A stretch of DNA of 64,000 nt from positions 620,001 through 684,000 of the forward strand of contig CM066308.1 in assembly GCA_033807695.1 (NCBI GenBank). The letters run 5' to 3'. The notes beneath the pieces were generated by a model. That model made no database searches and was not told the DNA's origin. It saw only the letters and a program-made list of their open reading frames with translations. The position numbers and the translations under genes were made by a program. This document shows positions 23,256 to 34,419 of the stretch, in pieces. How positions within the stretch are numbered: position 1 is the first letter of the stretch; every line of letters begins with the position of its first letter. The DNA comes from Daedaleopsis sinensis (taxonomy: Eukaryota > Basidiomycota > Agaricomycetes > Polyporales > Polyporaceae).

Positions 23256-24008
23256 ATGAACACACTCACCACTCTCGACTACGCGATCGCGTCCGTGATC
23301 GAGCGCGGTGAGCAGCTCACGATCCCCAACGTCTTCTCCGCCTACTTCCAATACTTCTCTGTCGACGTCGACGTTCCCGATGGCGTCTCCCCGGACGACA
23401 CCAACGCGATCGCCCGCGCAGCACTCGTCTCATTCGAGCGTGCGATGGACAAATACCCCATGCCTTCTCGCCCGATGAAGCAGACAAAGGCGACGACAAA
23501 GGCGTCCAAGCCAAAGAGTACCAAGCAACACTCCGATCCGCTCGTCGAGCACGCTTCCCACTTCCGAGAGAGCGTGGGTGCAGGCCGGGTGATGATGAAG
23601 ATGTTCAGCGCGGAGGTCGACCAGCTGCGGTGGGACTATCAGCAGCAGCTGCTCCGTGCTGCGGCGGGCGACGAGGAGACCGGGTGCACGTGCCTGTCGT
23701 GCGGATCCCTTGTCTCTCTCCGCGAGCAGACCGCGTTGCTCGCCACGCAGTACAAGAGCTTGGAGCGTCAGCTCATCCAGCTCGAGGAGATGGTGACCGA
23801 GATCCCTGCCAAACGCCGCACCCGTGAGTACTATCGCGCTCTTTGTCCATGTTCTCCAGACCGTCTCCATCTCCTCCGTCTCACCGACCACATACGCGTA
23901 GGTAAAACAAAGAAGACGAAGGCTGCTGCGAAGAAGACGCAACATGCCCAAGCCATTCCATTCGATCCATACGCTCCTTCCACGAGCTCGAGCATCGCCC
24001 CAATCTGA
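23256..24008 (+). CDS. Small coiled-coil protein with CTCLSC motif, family not recognised
   Basis: Preferred model: exons 23256-23823 and 23902-24008, 224 residues. The 78-nt segment between them has a GTGAGT donor and a GCGTAG acceptor but is also open in frame, so retention would give 250 residues. The N-terminal part is mixed helix and strand, followed by a Lys/Thr-rich linker. A long heptad-like stretch follows (RMMMKMFSAEVDQLRWDY-type helix, then LREQTALLATQYKSLERQLI) around a CTCLSC motif that could bind metal or form disulphides. The C-terminus is Lys-rich (KTKKTKAAAKK), perhaps a nuclear signal. It resembles lineage-specific agaricomycete proteins. No function can be given. Confidence 0.7.
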   Translation: MNTLTTLDYAIASVIERGEQLTIPNVFSAYFQYFSVDVDVPDGVSPDDTNAIARAALVSFERAMDKYPMPSRPMKQTKATTKASKPKSTKQHSDPLVEHASHFRESVGAGRVMMKMFSAEVDQLRWDYQQQLLRAAAGDEETGCTCLSCGSLVSLREQTALLATQYKSLERQLIQLEEMVTEIPAKRRTREYYRALCPCSPDRLHLLRLTDHIRVGKTKKTKAAAKKTQHAQAIPFDPYAPSTSSSIAPI

Positions 24009-24824
24009 CCATCCCCTCGGACCCTCCACGCACGTTCTTCTTGCTATCGCCCCCATGTGTCGTCATCTTGCCTCTTCTCTTGCATGACTCGCGAGTTGTA
24101 CTTGTAAGTCTCGTCATATCGGTAGCTTTCAATTTCGTTGTACATCGTTTCCCTGGACATTTTTCTCCTGATTACCTTATTGCTTGGTGTACGAGTCAAC
24201 GTTGTCCGTGAATCAGACAGGTATCACATCCAGCAACTCTTGCGATCGTCGGTCGAAGGCATCCATTGCTGCAGTACCAGATCCGGTATTTGAGGCAGTC
24301 GCGCCGCTGATGTCATTGAATTTGAGCCTCAAGTTAAGGGCGCGAAAAGATCCTCTTCGACCACTACCACCATCATGGATCATATGTATCTGTTCCTCCC
24401 ACCCGTCTGCCCTCTCAGCTCTCAAGATCTCGACCACCGTTACAGCTGTAATAATGCTTCGAGCATCTGAACAACCAATCTACCTATCACTCGAAATTGC
24501 TGGGCATGGCTTGACAGGTCTTACTTTTTAATCTGGTATTCACGTATCTGAGCCCTGCTAACATTTACTCACTGTATGCAGGCTTTCCATGAGGGCAGCG
24601 AGGACACGGGAGGAGGCGATCCAATAATCGGCGTCTGTTATAGCAGCTAATCTCCGAGCGCAAGGCAGATGACATCATTTCTGGCATCGTCCTCGCCTAT
24701 CCCTTGCCTATCCCTGCTCCAACACTCATGGTCACAACCACATATATTAGTTGTTAGCCCAAGGTGCGCCCGAAGTCAGTTCCCTATCGCTCATACCCCC
24801 TGACCCCAGAGATACCAGGCCTAC
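24009..24824. other. Intergenic region, no gene seen
   Basis: About 800 bases between two plus-strand genes. Nothing beyond short open frames was seen. The right end must contain the phytase promoter. Confidence 0.4.
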
Positions 24825-27002
24825 ATGACCCGCTCGTCGAGCAAGGCTCCCGCTGCGAGGAAGTCTCTTCCTCCGCTCCCAGTCGTCGCTGCGCACGCCT
24901 CGACTTCTTCAGATGCTACTCAATCTATCGGGGAAGACTCGACAGCAACCACCCAGGCTCGCCGCTCGTGGGCCACGACAGGATGCATACGCGCTACTGT
25001 GACTGTCCTCGTCTTCACGGCGTACATCGCGTGGACCCTGCCTTGGTACCTAAAGCACGGTCTGGACGATGTCGGGAAGTTGCTGGCAGCGGGATGCGGA
25101 GGACGGCCAGTAGCTGGAGAGATCATTGGAGCGGAGGGAATCGTACGAGCACCCCCGCTCGGAATCCCGAAGGGCCTGCAGACAAAGTGGGCGCAGTACT
25201 CACCTTGGCATCCGTTGGCCGACTACACGGCGCCACCTGCAGGATGCAATATCACCCAGGTGAGTTTGTCTTTAACACCAGAGTGACCGATACTGGGCGG
25301 ACATGGTCGTTGGCGGACGGAACGCGCATCCAGCTGGTCAAAACACTGCCCGAGCCTGGTCGTGTGACCGGAGTTATGAATGTTCAGTCTGAAAGACCAA
25401 GCCCTATGTCATGAGAGGCTTTAGAACAGCCCTGACGTCGCCCCTTCTTCTCTTTTGCACGATGTGATCATCACGTCCACTGACACTTATCGATCGTCTA
25501 GGTCAACATCGTACGTCCGCACGACCGACACGACAGACGAATTCCGACTTACGCATTATTTCCACGACTCGCCAGCTGCAACGCCATGGCGCGCGATACC
25601 CAAACGCAGATGACGGCGAGATGTACAGCAACGCCGTCACCCATCTAACTTCGGCACAGAAATTCTCAGACAAGCGCATGAAATGGCTCAAAGGATACGA
25701 ATACGAGCTTGGCGCAGATGATCTTGTTCCTTTCGGCGCGGCGCAGTACGGTTCCTTTCCCTAGCCAGAGATAAGAGTTCAACCTAAACTCATACACGAT
25801 TATATCAGGTCTTTTGAGGCCGGCGGAATCGCATTCAAGCGGTACAAGGACCTCGTCGACCTCCACAGTATCCCGTTCGTCAGAGCAGCAGGTGCTCCTC
25901 GAGTCATCTCAACAGCTACGAATTGGACGGTCGGTGAGCCCAATTGAAAGCAGAAGATGTTTATGACCACGGCTAATACATCACAGGCTTCGCTGTTACC
26001 AGTGGTCAGCGTTACCAGCCATACCTGAACGTTGTCATTTCCGAAGAGGTAAGCATCACCGTCTAGCATACCTATCACTGGGCGCAATTGATCATCGACT
26101 TCATCATGGCAGGTAAACAACACGCTCAACCAAGATTGTCCAAACGCCGCGGACGGGTCGGATGAAACAAATATCTGGCTCTCTGTCTTTGCGCCAACCC
26201 TGGCGTCACGCCTCAACAAGGCAGCTCCCGGCGCAAACCTCAACCAGACGCACATCTTTGGTCTGTTCGCAATGTGTCCGTTTGAATCCGTCGCGCAGGA
26301 GAAGCTGAGCCCGTTCTGCACGCTCTTCACGGTGGACGAGTTCCGCGCGTTCGAGTACTGGGGCGACCTCGAGAAATACTACAAGACCGGGTCCGTTTAC
26401 CACCTCCTATATCTCCCTCCAACAACAACTGAGCAGAACTGTACAGATACGGAAACCCCCTCGGCCGCGTCCGCGGCGTCGGATACGTCAACGAGCTCAT
26501 CGCGCGCCTGACCGGCGAGCCCGTGCAGGACCACACGACGCACAACACGACGCTCGAGTTCCCGCTCGACCGCACGATCTACGCCGACTTCACCCACGAG
26601 AACCTCATGGTCGCCGTCTACGCCGCGCTCGGGCTGTTCAACATCTCGCAGCCGCTCGACCCTCGCACGATGCCGTCCGAGTCCGAGTCTGGCCTCCCGT
26701 TGGCGGGCTACGCACATCTGAATGCACGCCAGACGCGTCTTCGGGAGGAGAATCGGGACCATACCTGGGTCGCCTCGCGCATGGTGCCGTTCTCCTCGCG
26801 GATGGTGACAGAGCGCCTGTTATGCGCGCAGGACGACGGGCAGGAGGGTACGTTCGTGCGCATCCTCGTCAACGACGAGGTGCAGCCGCTCGAGTTCTGC
26901 GGCGCAGGCGAGGACAGGATGTGCGCACTCGAGGACTTTGTCGCTAGCCAAGGGTATGCGCGGAGGAGCGGGGATGGGGACTTCGAGAGGTGCTATGGCT
27001 AA
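24825..27002 (+). CDS. Histidine acid phosphatase, phytase-type, with N-terminal membrane anchor
   Basis: Seven exons: 24825-25259, 25502-25510, 25576-25745, 25809-25933, 25987-26048, 26113-26390, 26447-27002, giving 544 residues. The nucleophile motif RHGARYP is at 151-157 (His152 forms the phosphohistidine). The second catalytic site reads FTHEN (H410, E411); fungal phytases normally have HD there, so this is an HE variant. Cys-rich blocks such as FAMCPFESVAQ and the final FCGAGEDRMC match the disulphide pattern of the family. It hydrolyses phosphate monoesters, with phytate as the likely substrate. The N-terminus is not a cleavable signal but about 53 polar residues followed by one hydrophobic helix (about 54-74), suggesting a type II membrane anchor. 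Exon 2 is 9 nt (VNI). Intron 1 is 242 nt. Confidence 0.9.
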
Positions 27003-27339
27003 CGGCCGAGGCTCAAGCTTAAGAGGGAGGTGGTCGCGTCGTTTACGGAGTGACTGGTCACAGTGGTCGTATTGACACTACGCGGGGTCGTCGTGTGTTA
27101 TTTGTTCACTGCTTATTTGACATTCGTCGGTCTGTTCAAGCCCACTATGGCATGCTTCACTGAGGTGCGCTATGTATATTCAGCTGTGGACCTAGGGTAC
27201 ATCGGAAATCCGGCAACCGGCATGCTGCGCCGGTTGGGAGTACAATGTATATGCTGCTACATATGATTATTAGAACAAAAGATTGTCGATCAGGACGCAC
27301 AGACCATACCGAGTAGAAGTAGAAGTACTCAGGTCGAGC
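27003..27339. other. Convergent intergenic region
   Basis: 337 bases between the phytase stop and the stop of BTB gene 2. It holds the 3' ends of both genes; nothing else was seen. Confidence 0.4.
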
Positions 27340-28394
27340 TCAGGATAGAAGCAGAGACTCGCCCCATCCAGGTATTGGTCCCACACCTACAATAGTCGGA
27401 AGATCCTCCCATATTCTAACCATCTCCTCCCTATCTCGTACCCGAACCACCCTCTCGCAAGAATCGCAAAGCCCCTCCATCCTCACATACGTTTCGAATG
27501 GGTACGGCTCGACGCTGGAGACAGCCTCCGTCACGACTTCTTGGAGAAGGGTGTAAGGATTGATACAACGGGACGATACGCAATCCTCCGCAGGAAGCTT
27601 CCAGAACTTGCGTTGAAAGCGCTGAATGTTCTCTTGTGCGAGTTTGGTCTTGGCGGCAAGGCAAAGAAGCAAGTCTTGACGTGACAGGACCTCTCGTGAC
27701 CCGTCAGTCCAAGGAAAGCCGTCGATAAGCTGCTCCGCGTCGAGCTTGACACAGCACGCCAATATAGCGGCAGGGAGGAGATAAATCGCCCCAGTAAGTC
27801 GCGCAAGATTAATCACGCAGATTGCATCGCTCTCTTTGAATTGTGGAGGTACAAATTTCTCCAGTTGATCGAACTTGTAGAAAGACGTCGGAAAGTACTT
27901 GGAGAGGTAGCGCATGCAGTGGTCCACCAGGCCATCCATTTGGTATTTGTGGCCTAGCCGGACGCAGGAGGCGATAGTGAGACAGCTTGGATGCGATGTC
28001 TCGAACGTGGCCGGCAAACTACAACAATAACGTCAACACCGATGTTGTGCAAGCCGATGAGAGAATGAATCGGTCGGCTGACTTACTGAGCAGAATGTGA
28101 CTTGACGTCCGGGATGAGGACGCGCAGGAGCTCCCGAAAGGTTTCAGGCGAGTCTGCGAGCTGCACTCTTGGAACGTCTGGCGATAAAGGAGTCGAGGGG
28201 ACCTCTGAGGGTGTGTTCGGTTGCGGGAGGGTGAACATGTCACTGAAAACTGGGGATTGCTTCGCGAGCAAGCCTTTGTACAGCCGAAACTCGACGTCTC
28301 CAGCAACGAGGATGACGGTGCCGTCCTCAAACCAAAACTCGTCATCTCGTCTAATGCGAGATGTGGGAGGGTCACCCAGATCCGTAGTAGGCAT
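27340..28394 (-). CDS. BTB/POZ domain protein (copy 2)
   Basis: Two exons on the minus strand: 28087-28394 and 27340-28018, giving 328 residues. The start is the ATG at 28394; an upstream in-frame TTG is not used. It is highly similar to copy 1 along its length (RRDDEFWFEDGTVILVAGD, SPVFSDMFTLPQPNTPSE, SRQDLLLCLAAKTKLAQ, CDSCERVVRVRDREEMVRIW). The 68-nt intron is almost identical to that of copy 1, with only a few changes and small indels, although introns usually diverge fastest. The leader also aligns and retains a GTAAGC...CATAG intron. A 2OG oxygenase copy starts 900 bases away on the opposite strand. The likely role is protein interaction; partners are unknown. Confidence 0.87.
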
Positions 28395-29302
28395 GCTGGG
28401 CTTCAATCGAGGAGATCGATAGAGACGTGGACTATGTACGATCTGCCGTACTAAGATGGAGTGTTAGGCGATGTGAAGTTAATAAGTTATTCAAAGAATC
28501 AGAGAGTGGCAGATGGCTTACATATGCGTCTGCAGTGGCCGCAGGTTGAACTTGGTTATGGAGGCGACTCGGAGAGATTGACGAGCAGATAATTGTGTGT
28601 AGTAGGCTGAGGGTGTCTTTAAAGATGCTAATACCACGCAGAGTTGGTGAGCCTTGAGATGTCAGACTCAGACGTGCGCGAGTGTTTCGAGTTCTGCTCA
28701 ACGCAATGGCTGGCCAAGAGGTGAATGGTAGGGAGTCGGGACTTGAGTCTTTAGCGCTTAGCTTTGGCTACGCCTGCCGCTACGGTGCGTAGCGCGCCAC
28801 AAAACAACAACAAAGTTGTTTATCTACGCTTCCAAACAACTTCAAAGTAGCCGCTCAGTGTGAAACGCGCCTGTGGGCGTGCGACATACTTGATGCGACT
28901 GAATCTACCTTCCTCCTCCTCAAACAAACCTCCTGGTGGCGAAAAATCGTTACTTGTGACACTCCTCAGGGCCTCAGGTCCCCTCCTCCTCCTGCCACAG
29001 CCTCCAGGCCTCAGGCCGCTACGCTGGAATGTCATTCACTTGACGATTCATCTGCACTCTTGACAACATAAACGCCCTCCAAAATTACATACAGGTGCCA
29101 GCTGCCAGCCTGATTGTGATTTGTGGGTGCCATTGCCCACAGACGACTGACTTATCGACACTCTCGATCGCCACGTAAGAGTGCCGCACCAGGTCAGATA
29201 TAGAGTGTAACGGCAACGGTGGTCCGCTGAGTCTGTCAATTGAGCAGCCCCACCGAGCTCTCGACCTCATATTAATCCTTCGAGTCGACCTTCGCACTTG
29301 CC
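28395..29302. other. Divergent promoter region, BTB 2 and 2OG copy 2
   Basis: The left part is the BTB 2 leader with its UTR intron. Around 28820-29040 are two near-complementary blocks with CTCCT-rich runs. The right part from about 29107 belongs to the inverted duplication. The TATA position of the paralogue reads GATATAGAG here, so the box appears lost. Confidence 0.5.
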
Positions 29303-32300
29303 ATGTCCAGGGACGCCTCGTTCAGGCGCGACCCCGAACTTGCAGACCCGCAACTGACGCTGCTCCGCGAGAGTATCGTGTTCGGCCCCCCTTATTGCCA
29401 GGGCACTGTACCGGTATCTCCCAGTGACATCACGCTATTTTACGGGAGACCCGGGGAAACCGAGTGAGCTGCATGTTCGCGTATCGTGGCAGTCGCGTTC
29501 ACAACTGATCTCTGAGCATTTGCCACAGGGCGCGACGCATTAACCTCTCCACTGCGACTCCAGAGCAGTTGCATCACCTCGCGAACGCTTGTCAGCCTGC
29601 GACGTTTGGCGTCGACCGGAAGAACGTCTACGACGAGACATACCGCAAGGCGGGGAAGTTGGATGTCGAAGATTTCGCTTTGCATTTCAACGCTCAAGGT
29701 GCTGGTCTGCTCGAAGCCGTCCACACGGAGCTCGCCAACGATCGTCTGGTCAAGAACGAGCCGATCAGAGCCGAGTTGTACAAGTTGAATGTCTATGGTA
29801 CGTCGTGAACATTCTCTACGTGTAGTACAAGTACCTCATCTGAAGGATCATAGGACCCGGATCGTTCTTCAAATCTCACGTTGATACCCCGCGTAGCGAG
29901 CTTCAGTTTGGATCGCTCGTCGTCGTGTTCCCTACTGCACACGAGGGCGGCGCGCTCAAGATTCGCTACTCGGAGGACGTCAAGAGCCCAAACAATCCTA
30001 CCACGGCAGGCGAGTGGACGTTTGACTCGGGCGCGCTCCTCGCAGGCTGCGCCGAACCATCTATCGCCTATGTCGCGTTCTTCAGTGACATCGAACACGA
30101 GGTGCTCCCTGTTACCTCCGGGTACCGCGTCACCATTACATACAACCTCTATTGGGATGAGGGAGGGCGGTCGTCTACCTCCGCGTCTACGCTGCACATT
30201 CCGCGCGCGATCTCGACGACGGAAGAGAAGTTCAGCAGCACGTTGCGCACGCTTCTCGATGACCCGACGTTCCTGCCTGACGGCGGACACCTCCTGTTTG
30301 GGCTGTCTCACAAGTACCCGCCTCGCCCACTCCCCCGGGCCGAGGCCAAGCAGCGGCTGCCCGTCAGGCACTGCTAGACGTCACTACGCGGCTCAAGGGG
30401 AACGACGCGGTGATATTCAAGGTCATGCAGGGCTTTTCACTCCCCGTGTCGCTGAAGACGATCTACACTTCGGAAGAGGAGGTGGGGATGGTCTATCACG
30501 TCGCATGCGATCGTGTTGTTCCTCTCGAGAACGCATGTACCGATGAAGATATCCACCTGAGGTTCTGCGAGCTAGGGGGTGGTCTGCTCTTGTCAGGTAG
30601 GGATGCCAGGCGGACCGTGTCAGGATGGTATCGGCCCCTCCCGAACGTCCGCTGGGTAGTCAGCGCACCGGAGTTCACGCATGAGAAGACGATGGTTATG
30701 ACTTACGGGAACGAGCCGGCGCTACAGGTGGTGTACTGGAAATTGTACCTACTCGCCCGGGTCGGTCCGGCGGGAGAGAGGAGCGGAGAGCCGCGCGGCC
30801 TTCCCGCCCTTAGGAGGAGGAAGAGGAAGGAGGAAGAGGAAGGGGGGGAAGTAGATCATGTTACCACGACTAGCACTATGTTGCACAGTCTTTCGCCCGC
30901 TTCACTCTACAAGTTCGGCCATATGTCCGAGTCCGCGACTCCTCGGAGGTCGGCGTCCGACACTTTGTATATCCGGTCAACCTCACTGGCAAGCGTTCCC
31001 ATCTCTCCTAGGCCCAATTCTAGACATTCTCGCAGCCTTTCTCCGACGCCGGACTTCCCAGTATCCACCTCGAATCCAACTTACTTTCCTCCTGCTCAGT
31101 CCAGGCTACCCAAGACGCGTATGTGACAGCGGCGACACGGTGAGTCACATATCACGAGACCTTGTCACGTATCCCCACCATCAGGCGCGCACCGACCTCC
31201 CTGGTCCCTCGACTTCTCCCTTCGACGACGCCGTCCCATACCAGCTCTATCGAACGCGCCGCCCACTGACATGCACTTATTTCCTCTATGCTTTACACAC
31301 CTTGGTGATGCATCGCTCGCCCAGGCCTCTAGCAGCAGTACTCCAAGTCTCGGAGGTCCATAACATTGCCTGACAAGCTTCCGCGGCTCTATGGCGACTT
31401 CGATTCACGCACTGGATCCTGAGACCAAGAGATACTGCGGACGTGAGTGTATTAACGTGACTGTGACTCCTGTGCATTGAATGGTGCAGCAGACAGAGGC
31501 TGCGATATGCAGACGACACAGTCACTGGCTGTATGCGTACCGCTTGACTCCGGCTCTGAGTTGGTTGGAACGGTCTTGGATTGTCGCACAATGGAAGCCA
31601 GGACCCGCGGACTCTCTCGTGCATGTGGAACAGGACCTCAAAGTAAGTATCGCACTCGCTATCCTCGTCCGTTCGCGGTACTAATCTCACGCGGCGGTCC
31701 AGAAAGTTTCCATTGCCACGCATGCTACCCTATCTTGCCTCCACAATCGGAACGTCTCCTCACGCTCGACTTACCTCAAGATTGCGAGTTCAAGCTTCTA
31801 TTACCCACCGCTTACGTCCAGCTTACTGTGAGCTACATAGCACGTCTGCCAACCGATATCGATGTTAGACGACGACCCACCAAAACGGAAACTACCGTGG
31901 GTAGGTGAGCCTTCTCCTCTTTGGAACCCCTTGCCCCGATCTTCTTCTTGGAGCCTGGCGCGCACACTGACGGCAGTTGCGTCTCCAATCTTCTATCTGC
32001 AAACACCGGCGAGTAACTACAGGTCCAGGAACCCCTGGTCAACCGACGTGCGTACGGCGTACGCGAACGGTCTACTTACCCGGTGTCTTGCCCCGGCTTC
32101 TTCCTGTATCGGACCCGCGATCGCGCCCCCGTTCTTAGATCGCGGATAGATTGCGTTCGAGCCGCAAGCTGGCGTGTCGAGTTCTTCAAATGGATCTCCG
32201 CTGGTACACCATACAGAATTATGGGGTGGACGTGTGTCTCGAGGCTTCCTACCGTACGAGTAAGTATGTTCGTCCTCATTCCACATACAGCCGCATCAAC

Positions 32301-32852
32301 ATGTTGTACAGGTCCTGCATCGTGCTCGGTCGTCGTATCGTCTGCTTCGTAGCGGACGTGATGACGTACGGCGGCACGGGTGCCTCTCTGTGTTGTTTCT
32401 GGCATTGCTATCTTGACGTACGACGCGTCCGAGTCGGAGCCCTTGCTGATAACTGACGGCCTCGGGACTGGACCGGACGGCTGCAGAGCGAGGCTAGCGG
32501 AGAGAACACCTTTTACTGGACAATCCGTTCCTCGCCGATATGCAGGCAGGCGTGCTCCCTTGCGTATCTCCGTCTGACGCCTACATGCTTCGATGTCCGA
32601 GGGCTTCGCCTTCTTGTGCAGTGGGATGGCACACGAGACTTGCGAAGCGGCGAGGTTAGGTGAGCAATCGCGCTTCTGCAGCAGTCAAACCAGGGACTGT
32701 GCTTATCTCGCTCTTCGGAGCGCAGTCATCTATGGTGCACGGGCAGCTTCGTTGCTACTAATGGAAAGACTGACGCGGCTTTTAGGGACCATGGTGGACC
32801 GTGGTTATCGGCGAGTCCGACGGAGTGCGTGCGCAGTCTGCGCGGCGTAATG
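29107..32852 (+). repeat. Inverted segmental duplication, arm A
   Basis: This 3.7 kb arm matches the minus strand of about 45300-49234. It begins in the promoter of the 2OG gene, covers all three exons and both introns, then a decayed coding region downstream. The match ends near 32852, where TGCGCGGCGTAA (arm A) faces TGTGCGACGTAA (arm B). Similarity is strongest in exon 3 and in 31.7-32.8 kb and is broken by indels elsewhere. Confidence 0.85.
29303..31126 (+). pseudogene. 2OG/Fe(II) oxygenase-like gene, frameshifted (copy 2)
   Basis: Exons 29303-29463, 29529-29797 and 29854 onward align base for base with copy 3. Metal-binding HVD and EHEV motifs are intact. Near 30321 one base present in copy 3 is missing (CCGCCTCGCCC against CCGCTCTCGCCC), so the frame ends at 30377 after 317 residues. 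The other frame then carries the rest of the protein in good order (VIFKVMQ, VPLEN, LPNVRWVVSAPEFTH, VVYWKLYLL) and stays open to 31126. The catalytic core would still be made, but the conserved C-terminal domain would not. A sequencing or assembly error is possible. The C-terminal extension is unrelated to the acidic tail of copy 3. Confidence 0.7.
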
Positions 32853-34419
32853 CGCACTATTGCCCCATCCGCTTCGATCTACACGTTATCTGCGAACTCG
32901 CTGTGGTCTCACCTGCGTCTTCGACCTATCGCGCCAGACAGCTCGCCTCTCGCGTTATCAATCGCTCGTGGTCCAGTATGATGGTACTCTGGTGCAATTG
33001 AAGGAACGAGGGATTGCAACTCGCTCATGCGCGGCAGAAAATTCTTCGCCTAGACGTCTCGCCGTGGTTTGCTCACTACCATTCTCCTCTCATGGACAGG
33101 CCGTCAGTCCCACAGCGTCTCCCACCGCTTTAAATCTTCCATTGAACATCCGCCTGACATGGTCTAGAAGGAACGATCTATTCGCGGAAGCTGGTTCACT
33201 CCGGCAAAATACGACGCAGGCGTTTCTTGGGAATTGGGCAAGCTCAGCCTTCCAGGAGCAACACGCTTTCTAATGGTGGAGTAATGTCCGCCTCTCGGCG
33301 CGCGGTCGCTGGGGATGAGAGCGCTCTCACACTCGGTGTGCGTCCCTGCGCGGTGCTTCTCCGACCTGGTGGCGATCGAGGGTGCTCAGTACGTTGTCAG
33401 TGTCAGTTGACGCGCCTGCGTTACCTTGCGGCTTGGGCTTTGCTTCTACGGTGCGCACGCCCGTCGTCGCTCATCACTGTCTGCCTCAGCATGCATGCTA
33501 GTGCCAGTGAGAAGAAGAGACAAACGCGCGTGACGACAAGCGACCGATGAGCCAAGTTCGCGCACTCGTGTCGACACTAGTACTAGTCCGCCTCGGAGCG
33601 CGTGCATAGGCATGATCACTGGCATCCTGCCACACCCCGGAACCTTCCCGCACCGTCGACGTCCACCCCAGATCCTGCGCGTCGCGGGCTCGAGGCAACA
33701 GTTCAACAGCTTGGGGTCGCCAGCGCGAGTCTTGTGTGTGGCCCTAGCCTCTGGGAGCCGCTAGACCCATGACATCTCGACCGCGCGTGCCGAGAAGCGA
33801 AGCCGCCACGGCTGCCCCAGCACGTCCGCCCCGCGCGAGTTACGGCACGCTGCGTCCTCCGATGGTCTGCTGACCCTCGGTCGCCACCCGCGTCGTCGAC
33901 GCGCTCGTCGCGCGCTTCACGTGGGGCGCGGGAGGCTGCGGCGATGACGACAGAGTGTTGCAGCACGCACGCCGCTGGCTTACATAGGGGTGCCGACAGG
34001 AGCGTGTCCGACAGTCGACACGGTCCCACGGAGCTCGGACAGACAGACTCGGACAGACAGATCCTTGTTTGACATCTGGTGATTGGATTGTGGGGGACAT
34101 GCGGTGCGACTAATCATACAGATACAGTGTGGGTACGTACAGGTGTGCGGGTGCAGGAACAAAGAAAGAGCAGCAGACAGCGACAATACTAGGCAATTAG
34201 CTATGGGTACGCGTGCGTGTCCGTGCGGGAGACCGGGCTGGTGAAGATATAGATGGTACAGTTGAAGGAGAGCGACGATGGGATGGCGGGGCGCGCCCTG
34301 CGCGCGGTGGTATTGGGGAGCAGCGGGCTTCGAGCGCGGTCTGGCTCGGAACGTCCAGGACAGGGCGGATGACTCGAGGTGGGCGAGCACGACGAGCCCA
34401 TGGTGATGGTCGTCCGGGC
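31127..34419. other. Decayed coding region followed by gene-poor sequence
   Basis: 31127-32852 is the arm A partner of 45300-47150. Exon-like pieces with possible GT/AG borders occur (for example LLTLDLPQD ... TAYVQL and FLYRTR ... RAPVLRSR), and matching pieces exist in arm B, but stops and frame changes break both copies. I could not identify the original protein. From 32853 to 34419 only short frames on both strands were seen. Confidence 0.5.

Noticed and set aside
31393..32580. A multi-exon gene downstream of 2OG copy 2
   Set aside because: Plausible splice sites exist, but the frames conserved between arm A and arm B cannot be joined without stops, and no domain was recognised. It is described as decayed.
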